A stretch of 64,000 nucleotides of DNA from Phoronis australis (taxonomy: Eukaryota > Phoronida > Phoronidae), in assembly GCA_002633005.1 (NCBI GenBank), contig NMRA01000254.1:492436-556435 (forward strand). The letters run 5' to 3'. A model generated the notes under the pieces. It searched no databases. It was not told the DNA's origin and saw only the letters and a list, made by a program, of their open reading frames with translations. A program made the translations under genes and the position numbers. Shown piece after piece: positions 11,873 to 23,700 of the stretch (positions within the stretch are counted from its first letter, which is position 1; every line of letters starts with the position of its first letter).

Positions 11873-12975
11873 CGCAAAGCCATCAGAGCCTGGAATTTTC
11901 TCGTTTTTTTGTATTTTTTAAAACCTCAAATAATTCATCAAATTGAATATTTATTCATTTTTTAATTGGATTTCTTCCAAGTCCGAAAGTACCGGAAGCC
12001 GAAAATGTCCGAATACATTATTCAACATTTCTTCGCTCTCAGACCTCGAAGAATATAAGTTCTTATAAAAATTCATCGTCTCGCATGAAATTTCCTTTTG
12101 ATCCGTAATACTTTCTCCTTCTTCTGTTTCTATAGCATATATCCGCTTACTAAAAAAGTCCCTTGATTCCAAGTTGCGAAAATATTTGGTCGGGCGTTCT
12201 CCACTTTCAATCCAGTTTGCTCTTAGCCGGACAACATAGCCCTTGAAAGTATCTCTTCCTAATTCTTGTAAATTGGTCTGTTTTGCTTCTTTAGTTGTAA
12301 TATCACCTTCAGTCGGGTTGTCTTTGCTTTCCAGCTTCTTAATGACTTGTTCTAAATTATGTTCATAATTGAGGTATTTTTTTCTTTATTATTGAGTGGT
12401 CTATAGTTGTGTTACGGATTTCCATAAACAGGACATCTAGGAACAACTGGTCATTAATTACGAAACGAACTTCATTGTTAGAAATTGTATCGATCATTTA
12501 ATAATTGTAAACTGGAACAAAATACTGACGTTGTACCCTAGTAATTCTTTCTTTAATATTTTTAGTATATTCCAAGCCACCCAATAGGAATTTTGAATTT
12601 CCAAAAGCCTTTCCCTCTTAAGATTTCTTTCATATAATTTAACACTCAATAGCACACCTGACTGATCTTATCTGTAACTGTTTATTACGTTAATTTTACA
12701 CACACAGTGAAGTAAGTCCAGACTCGCCTTCTTAATAGGATTTTTGCGTCTCTATGTATAACGGCTTAAATTCTGGTGGAATTTCCTAAATGGATCTACG
12801 AGGTCCCACATTTGCATGTGGTCTTTTAATTTCTCACTGGCATTTGGATTATTGCGTTGCTTAAAGTAACACATGGCTTTTGACTGGTCTAAAACAAGAT
12901 TGAAATCCCCACATGTAATATTTTTTCATTACCCACCTTCTAAATTTTTTTAAAGAGGTTTGAAAAATGCTAGGT

Positions 12976-13227
12976 TTATCCTCGTTTGGACCATACAAGT
13001 TTATTACTCAGCATTATTGCAACTTCTCTTGTATTGCTCTTGAATGAACTGAAATAGCAGGAAAACATCCACTGTAATTGGACTTGATCCTCCAAAGCCT
13101 TTACAAAATGAGTATCTTGAAGACAATAAATTTTGTATGACTTTTCTTTTAGGTACTTTAGAACATCAAGTCTTTTCCCGGAATCTACAAGTCCCTGACA
13201 GTTTAAAGAATGTTTTTTAATTTCCAC
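12976..13227 (-). pseudogene. LINE apurinic-type endonuclease, N-terminal fragment
   Basis: It begins MEIKKHSLNCQGLVDSGKR and continues with YKIYCLQDTHF. This is the first strand-helix block of the APE-type endonuclease of L1/Tx1 LINEs, including the metal-binding N and a Q-D-T-H in place of the usual Q-E-T-H. The rest of the domain (12976 to about 12172) is too decayed to follow in one frame. Confidence 0.75.
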
Positions 13228-13259
13228 TCTTGTTGAAGTTTAATTTGTGGACCACGACT

Positions 13260-14252
13260 AAATTCAAGTACTGCTCTCACTGGCATTAAGCATTTAACGT
13301 TTTCAATTGGATTGATTAATTTTTCTGCACATACTGCCAGTGAATGTTAGCACGGTCTTGAACATAAAAACATGTACAAGAGAAGAAACACAACGGACAC
13401 ATAGCTACAAAGACAAAGAAAAAAAACTGACAATAAATGAGGGAGCTGTAACAGCAACCACAACATACACCTGAGACGGCAGGAGCCCTGAATATGAGAG
13501 GGCAGCCCGCATCGACAGTCATCCCATGCATGTTTAGCCCTGGATATTTGAACAGTTACTGTAGTTATAATGGTATACCACATCTAATGGCAAGCCAAAT
13601 GAAGAAAAAAAGAAGCACTCCGAAAGAAACCACTGCATTTGAGCACAAGCCATTGATACAACCCTGATTTATTTACTACCAGATGTACAGCATTTCACAA
13701 AGAAAAATTTGAATCAATCTAAAGCTCGTAATTGCAAGAGATAACTTGCCGAACAAAAGAATCAAATAGGAACTAATACTTAAAAATGCAATTATATATA
13801 CAAATAGCTAAATAGAGAAACTGAAACACTAAATTAACACGAAATACATGTAAAAGTACTAGTATCAAATTACGAGATGACACTGATATTCAACGCAAAC
13901 GCAATTAATACAAAACATGTTAACGCCGCCTAAAATATTAACCCAACTCCGTACGATCTGACGACTAACTAAACTAAGTAATCATGCGCCATCATTTTAT
14001 TCACAATTCAGAACCCGTCCGGCGTTGGCGTCTGGCGTTGACTCTTCCAAAGACCTTCCACAAACTCGTTAACTTGTTCCATTCTCTTCATTTCTTGGAC
14101 AACTTACTGTACTAATGATTTTACGCGAAGAGATTGACCTCAACTTCTGAATAATGAAATGTCAGTTCTTTGTTCTGTGTCGAAAGCAAAACAAACAAAG
14201 ATTGCTAGTCAAAAGTGCTATAATTGACTTTCTTCGACAACAATTATTACAG
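13260..14252. other. Non-coding stretch upstream of the first kringle exon
   Basis: No exon is recognised. The last part, up to the acceptor at 14251-14252, is intronic by inference because the kringle exon has an AG acceptor and no start codon of its own. A signal peptide or first exon for the kringle gene was looked for and not found. Confidence 0.4.
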
Positions 14253-14489
14253 ACAGCCTTGAATGTAAGTTCCTCGCGTCCGGCAAGGATTACAATGGAA
14301 CCTTGTCAGTCACAATGTCGGGAAGGACGTGTCAGAGATGGGATGCACAGACTCCTCATACTCATACTGTGGCTAATGCGGACACAATTGAAAACTACTG
14401 CAGGAACCCAGACGGGGAACAGTCGCTCTGGTGTTACACAACTGACCCTTCAGAAAGATGGGAGTGTTGCCCAGTACCATTTTGTTCTG
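14253..14489 (+). CDS. Kringle-domain exon A
   Basis: This 237-bp exon (79 codons) encodes one complete kringle. The order is ECKF, NGTLSVTMSG, CQRWDAQTPH, NYCRNPDGEQ, WCYTTDP and CCPVPFCSG. The six canonical cysteines are present, with one extra cysteine beside the fifth (WECCPVPFC). The exon lies between a TTATTACAG acceptor and a TCTG|GTGAGTG donor, both in phase 1, which is usual for secreted-protein modules. Kringles bind proteins, often through lysine-type pockets, outside the cell. Exon and flanking intron closely resemble exon C at 22306. It is one module of a larger plus-strand gene; the partner domains are not identified. Confidence 0.9.
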
Positions 14490-15063
14490 GTGAGTGAATG
14501 ATGTGTAATCGATCATGAATCTTTGTCTGTCCAGAAATGGTACCATATTCCTCTAATCAGTTATAGTGCCTCTATTTCAGTTCATCGTCAGGAGACTGTT
14601 TTATCAAAGGCTGTAAGTCCAGTTTTATAGCTAACACGGTCGAAACCTCTACTTTAATTTACTCGCTGTACATCAACGTGGCTCCTGCACACAGTGGTCG
14701 TTTTAACTTAGAAGTCTGAATATGAAAATTTAGTAACTTCAGGTACAACGTTTCGCACTCATAAAAAGCGCAGCATCAAGCACACTGTAGGCATTACTGC
14801 CGTGCCTACGGTCATCATAGTTAGTTAACTTAGCGTTATCTTTTTGCACTCAGGTGGCGATCATGCTTTAGAATTGAAGTAGATGTGTAAGAATTCGTTA
14901 CTGTCATTAACTGCAATGATGAAAATTATTAAAAACCAAGGACTCGTAAAACGTATGTGAGGTGGCGACGTAGTCAGGTAATTTCTAAAATCCATTTCCA
15001 CCAACCTTAGACAAGTTCATACTGACACAACGTTTCAGTTGTTTAGCTTGTCATCTGCAAGTG

Positions 15064-15125
15064 TTACAAAGTGCCAGTCTGAGAGCCGAAAGATCTCAGG
15101 TTCAAATCCTGCCTTGCTCCAAAAA
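15064..15125 (+). repeat. tRNA-like (SINE-type) fragment in an intron
   Basis: A B-box-like GGTTCAAATCC lies at 15099-15109 and is followed by TGCCTTGCTCC. A full cloverleaf cannot be folded by eye, so this is more likely a relic of a tRNA-derived SINE than a tRNA gene. Confidence 0.3.
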
Positions 15126-15307
15126 TTGTGACAACCTTAGACCACCAAGAACGTAGTATATCTGTGCATAAACCTCTAAAAACCGTAAGTCTGCAACACC
15201 TGAAGATGGTTGGATAAATGATGAAACGAGGTGTCAATTGAAAAAAGGCTAGAATTTGTGTAAATAGATAAATAGACTTTAGAAAAACATTACCTGATTT
15301 TTTACAG

Positions 15308-15544
15308 GCCACCAAGATTGTAAAAGGGATGGGTGGGGAGCTTCTTACAACGGAACAATTAATATAACCATGGCAGGCATACCGTGTCAACGGTGGGATA
15401 CGCAACTCCCGCACACTCACGCCAGTTTTGAAGGACTACATGAAAACTTCTGCCGAAATGTGGGGAGGGTACGTGAATCTCCATGGTGCTTCACAACAAA
15501 TCCCTCCATTAGATGGCAATACTGTCCAGTTCCATTATGCTCGG
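15308..15544 (+). CDS. Kringle-domain exon B
   Basis: This 237-bp phase 1-1 exon follows the acceptor TTTTTTACAG and precedes the donor TCGG|GTAAGC. It encodes GHQDCKRD, then YNGTINITMAG, CQRWDTQLPHTH, NFCRN, SPWCFTTNPS and YCPVPLCSG: a complete kringle with all six cysteines. Two NxT sequons (NGT, NIT) are visible. It follows exon A by about 0.8 kb and is probably the next module of the same gene. The intron before it resembles the intron before 24220-24380. Confidence 0.9.
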
Positions 15545-15788
15545 GTAAGCACACGGTTTTCAGGAGAGGTGAAATGTCTACAGGCCGAATCATTCTTCAA
15601 ACAGATGTAGAAACCTATATCCGCCTGATTGAGAAACTTTGTCTTTTAACATAATAGGAAATATAAACTACATTGGATGTTACTTGTTTATCTCTAAATA
15701 AGCAACAACCAAACATTTAAACGTGAACCATTAATTACATGTAGACGAAATTATGCGAATTGGTGGTGGGCCGTAACTCATAGCGCTC

Positions 15789-15950
15789 TGTGGCGGATCT
15801 ACGGGGGGGGGGTCAGGGGGTTTAAACCACCCCCCTCGGGCCAGGACCCAAAAATTAAAAAAAGCGTCTCCAGCAAAACAAAAACGGCACCGCCAGCGTG
15901 TGTAAGCCCCAAGTAAACCAACTTGGAAAAAATTGAGGGGGGGGGGACTC
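15789..15950. mobile_element. G-rich MITE-like fragment
   Basis: It starts GTGGCGGATCTACGGG and is followed by long G and C runs around TTTAAACC. The start matches the ends of the elements at 1325 and 19733. The right end is unclear. Confidence 0.35.
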
Positions 15951-16306
15951 ACTCTGAAAATATATTTTTTTGCATTGTGAATTGCTGAGTCTTTGTGGCT
16001 CATCGGCAAAACGCGCGGGGATTTATTGTGCGCGCGCTTCTGTCGACATTTCTGATGTAGCCAAGCATTTTACATGGATTCACCGCTGAAAGAGCAGTTC
16101 TATAGCTGATTTCTTTAGGTAATTACCTTCTTTACTCTAAGATATATTTTGATTTGATTAGGGTAAATACTGCGGTGCCGCAATCCTGATATTCAGGCGA
16201 ATTGAAGTGCAACGTTTTTACCTCATCTGTCATGCCGTGTCATTCTATTAGACTCAACACGTTTGTAACTGGTGTATAGTAAAGTTGTCTTGCGCAATAT
16301 CATAGA

Positions 16307-16351
16307 GTGTACATGTACATGTAATATTGTGTACATGTACATGTAATATTT
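16307..16351. repeat. Short tandem repeat with ACATGTAC palindromes
   Basis: About 22 bp, TGTACATGTACATGTAATAT, occurs twice in tandem. It is an extreme case of the TACATGTA palindrome that recurs through the window. Confidence 0.7.
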
Positions 16352-17150
16352 AAAAAAAAATCTTTTTCCAAAGAATTGCTATTGTAGCGGGCGCCGAGGT
16401 CTGGTCGCGAGTCCGTTTGAAGACACACTCTATAACAACTAATGTCTATACAAGGAATGACCAAGGAGGCACTCACATTGAGAAAGTGACCGCATTCGCG
16501 AAAAGTGTACAGTACCAGAAATTGCGGGGAGGCCCTTCTTTCACAACAAAGTCTTGCGGGACTCGTGCGATGTTCAATAAGCCTCCTAAGGAGCCCTAGT
16601 TCCGACCTCAACACCTACCGTCTGTCTACCTGCAATAAGCACACTGCTGTCCTCTATAATGGGAATTTCCGCAGAAAGGCTTACCCGATGAAACGCTCAT
16701 GCCCATGGGCATTTATTGATATTAGTACTTCGGGTTTCAAGCGTTCAGACATTGGGACGTTTATTTCGAAAATTGCAAGATATGCAAATAGGTCCTGGGA
16801 TTCTTCGTCAAGGTTTGAAGTAGTCCATGATGAACGGATCAAATTTAGTTGCGCATGTAAGTCTTTTGAATGGACTTGGCATTCTCAAGGGTCTTAGTGT
16901 CAACTGAGCTGCGAAACGAGATGCTGACATTTGAGAGGCTTACAAGCTCATTGACACAGCAGTTGACGAAGTGCAAGCGTTGGGAACAAACATCGAAGAT
17001 ATCTGGGTAGAATGGTTCCAAGAGCAGCAAACCATTGGATCCTCGGCAGTCTAGACAACAGAAGGATAGGACTAACGTATGAGTAACCACTGGGGATTAA
17101 ACTTTTAGAGAAAAGTTTTCAATTCCAAATTTTTTGCATAGTACACTTTA

Positions 17151-17475
17151 GGTCTCGCAACGGACCAGGTCAGCTTGATTTGTGAAGATGTTGAGTTTTA
17201 GTGTACTTCTGGTCCCTCGGCGAACTAGTCTTGTGATTTTTTTACCAAAGTGTGCTTTGTAAAACTATTTATCTCAGCCAGTACTGTTTGTTCCAGCGAC
17301 AGATCGACTATTTATATACGGATAATAAGCTCAGGTCAGAGTACTCTTGGTCTCGTGACGGACCAGGGCAGCTTTTTTATACTCTCAGTGTACATCTGGT
17401 CCCTCTGCAAACTAGTCCAGTGTATCTTTCACCACTGTGCACAGGATGTTTTGGTTTCGTGAAACTGTTTTCAGA
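17151..17475. repeat. Two-copy tandem repeat of about 130 bp, spaced by 70 bp
   Basis: GGTCTCGCAACGGACCAGG at 17151 and GGTCTCGTGACGGACCAGG at 17349 start two similar segments. Both continue through TCTGGTCCCTC, AACTAGTC and a shared ending near 17278 and 17475. There is no coding potential. Confidence 0.7.
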
Positions 17476-18035
17476 TGATTTCTTTCCTGATAGATTTGAC
17501 GTTTTTCAATTGTTGTCAACGTGATTCAGCTTAATAAAGTGATACCTAATTATTTATTGTCGCTTTTAATAATAGACTATGAGTTGAGAGCACCATCGTT
17601 CGCCAGTTTTTCTCGTAAGGAGACAGAACACATGTTTATTTCCGGACTAACAGTACAGGTCTTCATTATTAAACAACTTGAGGCTGCTGTTACGCGATCA
17701 TCTGATATTCAAGTTTTTACGCCCAGTCGGTGCTCCTTAATTATGCTCTAGAATATTTGGAAATTGCCTAAGCCCCTGTATACACAACACAATTTTTCGT
17801 ATACGGCTTTTCGTATGCTAAAAAACGTGTGTGTAAGCAGATGTTCCAACAAATTTTTTTGCTGGTGGCGTGACTCATACCCAGATGTGCATTATGTGCC
17901 AAGTTCATGTGACGAAATCGAGAACGGTTTTTAATTATCTTAAGAAAAACTCCAGAGACATGTTAAGTGACAGAAACTTACCAGGATGCATGGAAATTTC
18001 ACTATTTGGCAACAAAAACAAAAAAAATATGTTAC

Positions 18036-18127
18036 ACGGGAGGGGAAACTCCCCTCCTGACCTCCCCCCGCGACCTTGGCGGGAATCCTAAACCCCTTCC
18101 CTTGCTGAAAACTTAGATCCGCCACTG
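18036..18127. mobile_element. G/C-rich MITE-like fragment, right end
   Basis: It ends TTAGATCCGCCACTG, the reverse complement of the CAGTGGCGGATC-type end seen at 1325 and 19733. A GGGGAGGG/CCCTCC-rich interior precedes it. Confidence 0.4.
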
Positions 18128-18592
18128 GGCGTTCATTGTTGTAAGTACATGTACTTTGTGGAGGGGGATGGGGGCAAAACCTTATTTTTCTATGTGACTA
18201 GCTAATATTATACCTATAATTCAAATTCCGAAAAAGCTCCCACGTCTACACTTGCAAAAAGGTGTTTTTGTTGCAAAAAATATTATGCACATTTCTATCA
18301 CTCGGTGCCGCTTTTCTACTAAATTGACCAATAAGAGGGCCAGATTGTATTGTTGTGCTGAATAATTTCAATATGGTAGCTCCCCTGGAGTGAGATCCTC
18401 ATATAACCCAAGGTTCATGAAACATAGGCCTCCTAGCAAAAAGCTGAGTGACTGTGCATCTCTGTAGATCAGTATAGATGGAAACGAACAGGAGGTGTCA
18501 CAAACGTCTGGAGGAAAACAGCTGCTCTGCTGCAGAAGTCTAACCATCAGAACAAAAGTTGAAAGGGCACAGTAGTAAAGTTTCAAGACACC

Positions 18593-18652
18593 AGTAGTAG
18601 CAGCTTTAGCAGCAGCAGCTGCAGCAGCAGCAGTAGTAGTAGTGACACAGAT
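18593..18652. repeat. CAG/TAG trinucleotide microsatellite
   Basis: An imperfect run of AGC/AGT triplets. The open frames across it are runs of one or two amino acids and are not taken as coding. Confidence 0.85.
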
Positions 18653-19732
18653 GTTGACCAAGATTTCCCAAGAAAATCAATTAGACATTCAAAATCTGAA
18701 ACATCAAATGAGAAGTTCCTGAGACCTTGGTGCACCACTTGAATGCAGAAAAAGTATGTTATGGACCACAAATCAAGCAAGATAAAGAAGGCACAACTTT
18801 CTAACTTTGGATACATAACAGGAAAGTGTTTTTGTAAGGCATATCTTTGTGTTTTCCAAGTGTGTTCAGTATGATAACCTGTTATTTTTAACAAGTTCAC
18901 CCCCAAAGCTGTCCAGGCCTCAGACATTACTGCCGTCTCAGCTGGCCCCAGTAGAGATGGTGGCCATGCCATAGGCCCTCCACACGCCGGAAGGTTTTCC
19001 GCGAATCATGCATCACACTGATTAACCACCAAACTTGTATTGCAATAAATCGAAAAGTACCTTTTGCACGTAGAAAGGAGGCTTAGGAAGAAGCTGATGT
19101 CCTTATTTCTTCCCAGCTCGAACAAAGACTCCCGCAACCAATCTTTATTCGAACAGTCGGTCGTTCAGTTGCACCAATCGGCAATTGGCCATGTGTTCCT
19201 CCTTGCGCCAGGGGATAAAAACTTGACGTCATGTTGCCGGTGTGATTTTAAACACTTTAAATCAAAACACCTTGGTGGCTGTAATAAATGTAGCCACTGC
19301 AATCCTAGAACAGAAGTTCTCGTCCAATGCTTTGGGAGGGCTAAATGGAGTAGATGGTTGCAATGCACTGTTAAATGAACAAGCCCAAGTGGGTGTCATC
19401 CCCCGCCGTAAACTGTGGAAGGGGCGACCCCCTTCTTATTTTTGAAAGCATTAATTACTTAGGTGCTTGCAATGGACTGTAATTGAGTAGAAATGCTCAA
19501 GTGACCGGTCTCCACCGTCATAATCTAAGTACAGGAGAAATCCCTGCCCATTCAGTCGCACGTTAATAATCTTAATGAACTTTGAATCTATTGACTACAG
19601 TGTGAGCATCTGAATAAAGAAATTCAATTTCAATCAATTAACTGGTACATCAGCTGGCGTATTTTCAGCAACATCGGCTATGTAATGTCATTTTCAGACA
19701 GTCAACGACATGTAATTGTGATACACTGGTGG

Positions 19733-19885
19733 CAGTGGCGGATTTAAGGGAGGGGCAAGGGAGATAGGATCCCTAACCTAAAATTCCATTTGGTAGCTCA
19801 GGGGTGAGAATGTCTGAAGGGTAAAATCCTGGTTAAAACTCTGCCCTGGCCCCCTCCTTAACACAAAATCCTGGATCCGCCCCTA
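19733..19885. mobile_element. MITE-like element with CAGTGGCGGATTT end
   Basis: The left end is CAGTGGCGGATTTAAGGG and the right end CTGGATCCGCCCCT. The interior shares TTCCATTTGG(C/T)AGCTC with the element at 1325-1432, so the two are copies of one family. It is non-coding. Confidence 0.55.
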
Positions 19886-22305
19886 TAAATGTTAGATTAA
19901 TATTAACAGTTCACGTTTTTTTTTCATCGCAAGCAGTAACTTTTTCCGGGAACCTGAACATGCTAATGGAATTCAAGGATAAAGACCTTGTTTCTTTTGA
20001 AGCCAAGTACATGTACCACAGATCATGCAACAAAAAATTGGCGAAGAGTAAAGAATCGACGGGTTTCAGTGATATATTTCTACAGTTTTGTTTGGACTTC
20101 ACTGAATCAAAGTTTTTAGCATGTGGAGATGTCATTTTCCAAAGCTAAAGCAAGAGTGTGAAGGCTTGCTTCAGAAAGCTAGTGTGCATGAAATCATTTG
20201 GACAAGTAATCTGAAGAAACGACTGATGAAACTACCGAATGTTGCAGTTTATGCCCAAGCAAGGGAGACGAAAATGAATTGGTGCTAGAGCTCAATGATT
20301 CACTTGCTGACAATTGACAAAGCAAGTAACACAGTCCATTGTAACATATTTTGAATCAAACATGCGCCAGAGTCCTGCCTGACTCCAAACAAGGACTATT
20401 TGACCCTTCATTGCATGCGGGACAATCACTTGTACCAGTGTGCTGGCATGTTCTGCGTCCATACAAACATGTCGATATAGTTGGCTCCTTGGCAGTGAAG
20501 CTTTGCAGTTTAAACGAATGACATTGTCCACAACGCTTGGTAGTACTCAAAGTCAATGATGTACGGTGCTGTGCAAAAAGAATATATGCGCGAGGAAATT
20601 GTGTTCGTGCCGCAATGCTGAGTTAAAATGTACAGAAATGTGCAGTTGCGACAACTGAAGTAACGTCAGCAACACTGACTCTATAACTTTGTACTGTGAC
20701 GGCGACAATGAAGATTGCATATTTTAAGTCAAGGGTAGTACATAGACCGCCACCTTCTGAATACCCGTCATTTCGTGAGTTTTAGTTTACAACTCGGTTG
20801 TCTGACAGTTTTCTAGACAGTGTCAGAATGACCTACACCTGTAGTATTTTCATAAAGTCGATGCGCGCATTCACAGAGATCATCCAATTGTGTTGTTATT
20901 TGTTCAACATATTTTTGTTATAATATGCAAGTATGTTGTACTGTATGTTATTAAAATTAATCAATGGTGCGGTCACTGAAGCGCAAGTGTACTTTTTATT
21001 TTACCTTGTCAGGCAAAGATTGCTTGCTTTGCAAAAAGGTTAGAAAGTGCTGTTTTTCAAATTTAAGTTCACTAAGCTCAGTGGTAACTATTTCTTAACT
21101 TCAAACTGAAAGTTCTTAGAATCAAGCACCATAATATGAGTAAACTTTTACAGTTAGAAAGCAGACTAATAAATTTATTCAAAAACACCAAAATAAAATT
21201 GCCCCCCCCCCCCTAAAGTACCCACAAAACTCGGTCCACCGCCTAGAAGTAATGTTCACGTCTTTCTTGAGAAATATGCCTTTTCGTCACCATTTCTGTG
21301 TACGATGACTCCGAAAAATACAAACAAGGCCCACCATTCTGTCCTCCATCAATTTCAGGAACTCAATGTTACATGTAATTCTGAATTTTGACTTAAATTT
21401 AGTATTGGGCTTGTTCTAAAAAACAGAAAGAACATCGGAACACGAGACCATCAAACTGGGTGATCATATGGCCGAAGGAAAATCAGGACAGGGGAGCTTA
21501 AGATTCGGGGAAGAACAATAATGGGGAATATACATTGTAGCGCCAGTTAACAAGCGTAGGATAAGTTGCTGAACGAGGGGCTGTACATGTACTGTAGGTA
21601 CCGGAAATGATAGGAACGACCACAAAATGGCCACCGTATCATAAATTGATAAATTTAGATAGTAAAAACGCAAATGCAAGGTGGATTAAGATTTTTACTA
21701 AAATTTTATTCTCTCGACTGATGAAACTTTTTGCACAATAAATGTAATCCGCATAATACGTACATGTAAGATCATGACTTACTTGGTGAACATGTATCCA
21801 AGCATTTTCAGAAATTATGAATTCAATTCATTTAAGTTGCTTTAACAGAAATTGCCTAGATTTTGACTTTGGACGTGGTACCGACCTATCATTGACAGCG
21901 CCTCGTCGTCAAGATTTTTGTTAGAACTAATAAAAAAGGTAAATTCATATCAAAACATTGTTATCAATAATAAGACCAAGTTTTTGATAAAATTGTTCAA
22001 AAGAGCTGTCGCAGTTTACTCAATTACTCAATTTTTTGTGATTTTATTGGATGCATATTTAGATAGGCTTACTTTTAAAAATGGTAAAAAGGCCAATTTT
22101 AACCAGTGTTTGATGAGAAATGAAGTACGAAGTACATGTAGAATGCACGAATCAAGTCTGGCGGTTTCGAGGAAACGATGTTGCAAGTTTTGATATTTTT
22201 GGGTTGGTTATAATCTTAATGTTTACATATTTGTACTACTGGTGTCCATTTGTCAAACGAGTCAACAACACCATAATCGATATCGTTCGACAACAGTTAT
22301 TACAG

Positions 22306-22551
22306 AACGATGTGAATGTAAACACCTCGCGTCCGGCGATGACTACATTGGGACCATGTCAGTCACAATGTCGGGAAGGATGTGTCAGAGATGGGATGCA
22401 CAGACTCCCCATACTCATGAACGTACTACGCATCATGCGGACACACTTGAAAATAACTACTGCAGGAGCTCTCCCGCGGAACAGTCGCCGTGGTGTTACA
22501 CAACTGACCCTGAAGTGAGATTGGAGATATGTCCAGTACCCTTCTGTTCCG
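22306..22551 (+). CDS. Kringle-domain exon C
   Basis: This 246-bp exon (82 codons) has a phase-1 acceptor (AGTTATTACAG) and donor (TTCCG|GTGAGTG). It encodes RCECKHLASGDDYIGT, CQRWDAQTPHTH, NNYCRSSPAEQ, WCYTTDPEV and ICPVPFCSG. All kringle cysteines are present, plus one extra near the start. The RNPDG turn conserved in exon A is replaced by RSSPA, and the tryptophan before the fifth cysteine is lost (RLEIC), so ligand binding may differ. It is a paralogue or allelic copy of exon A: exon and both intron flanks align. Confidence 0.85.
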
Positions 22552-22739
22552 GTGAGTGAAGAATGTGTAATCGATAATGAAGCTTTGTTTGTCCAGAAAA
22601 CGGCATCATATTCTCTAATCAGACATGACAGTTTATCTTCAGGAAGCTGGTATTTTAAACGTATTCAATCCAGTTTTATAGGTAAGGTGGTCTATACAGA
22701 GTGGTGCAAAATACGTCAAATCGCCCGAAATTAGGAAGA

Positions 22740-23700
22740 CAAAGTCGCCCGTTAAAAAAAAATATTTATTATATTCCATAAAAATCTGCCAACGAGTCTC
22801 AAATATACAACGGACAACGAAAAAATGCCACTAGGGGGGCACACCGGTAGTCGGTTCCATCCAAATGTCGTTGTCGGTTTTAGACTTCATATAATACTTT
22901 AGCCACATTTAATAAAGATCCTGGAGAGTATGAGAGATAAAGCCACAGATGAAAAACACTGCCACTAGGAGGCGTCACGGTACTCCGTAAGTCATCATCA
23001 GCCACCCTCTCCACAGTAGAAACATAAACGGCTATGTTCATGCTTAAAGTGGTTTGGTTGATGGAAGGGCAGGCGCTAAAACAGACTAGAAAACAGGAAA
23101 AAATGGCCACTAGACGGCGCAAAATACCTCAAATCCATCCAAAATGGGAAAATGCCATTGATTCTTTAATAGAAAGCTATTTACCAATTTTCATAAAATT
23201 CTGTCAAGGAACTTCAGAGAAACGGATTTGTATGAAAGTCGTTGTCGTCTGTTCTCCATACCATATAAACACCCATTCAATAAAGATATTGCAGTGGGTT
23301 TTGGACATACAGCTACATGTACATGTATGGGCGAAAAAAAACACTAGGAGGCGTCACAGTAGTCGAAGCCGTTGGAAAAAAATCACCGTGAACCGTCCTC
23401 TTCACACTAAGAAGATAAATGTATAATAATTCCAATTTTCAAAATCATCCTCAGAGTAGTTTTGTTGGTAGTGGGGATGATGCCAAAAAACAAATTCAAA
23501 GGCAGTAAACATGGCCACTTGGTTGCTCAAAATACTCTAATTCATCCGAAAACCGGAGTAGAGCGTGATCTCACTCAAAATGCCTTTGTGCCAAATTCCA
23601 TGAAAATCCGTTGAGAACCTTTGAAGATACAGACGTAAACGCAAAAATAAAATTGCTACTAGGGGGCACACCGGTAGTCGTTTCCGTCCGAAATTCGTCG
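22740..23700. repeat. About 140-bp tandem repeat cluster 1 (GCCACTAGG family)
   Basis: Units carry a core of the type AATGGCCACTAGGGGGCG followed by CAGTAGTCGAATCC-like sequence. Cores lie near 22827, 22961, 23102, 23340, 23511 and 23652. The same family forms clusters near 44900-45420 and 61020-62200. Confidence 0.75.

Larger units (their letters stand above)
9226..13227 (-). mobile_element. L1/Tx1-type LINE relic
   Basis: The parts occur in correct order on the minus strand. The endonuclease N terminus (13227-12976, SLNCQGLVDSGKRLDVLKYL then LQDTHF) is followed by the EN-RT linker (12172-11951) and the reverse transcriptase (11872-11147). The thumb and connector (10649-10212, FIWVGKPDKIKRRVL) and the C-terminal cysteine region (10010-9569) complete it. 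An A-rich 3' end lies at 9226-9233 with AATAAA nearby. Frameshifts and stops separate the blocks, the catalytic box is altered, and a short repeat has inserted at 10800-10978. About 4 kb of the element remain; ORF1 is not recognised. Confidence 0.85.
15545..22305. other. Long stretch between kringle exons B and C, repeat-rich
   Basis: No further kringle or other domain is recognised. The stretch holds G-rich MITE fragments (15789-15950, 18036-18127, 19733-19885), a tandem repeat at 17151-17475, a TACATGTA-rich tandem repeat near 16307-16351, a CAG microsatellite at 18593-18652 and short open frames without recognisable domains. Whether it is one intron or separates two kringle genes cannot be decided from the sequence. 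Confidence 0.4.

Noticed and set aside
15064-15125. A tRNA gene
   Set aside because: Only the B-box-like GGTTCAAATCC is convincing; acceptor and anticodon stems do not pair by eye. Kept as a low-confidence SINE relic.
18368-18972. Open frames on the minus strand with runs of alanine or leucine
   Set aside because: They arise from reading through the CAG/TAG microsatellite; no domain or splice context.
19064-19445. Cysteine-rich small protein (CCRCDFKHFK...CNKCSHCN)
   Set aside because: The cysteines come from one frame of a possible repeat; no splice sites, no known spacing and a competing frame of similar length.
19960-20148. YHRSCNKKLAKS open frame as a gene
   Set aside because: It resembles a short motif seen in repeat-associated orphan proteins but is only about 60 codons with no continuation; too weak to call.
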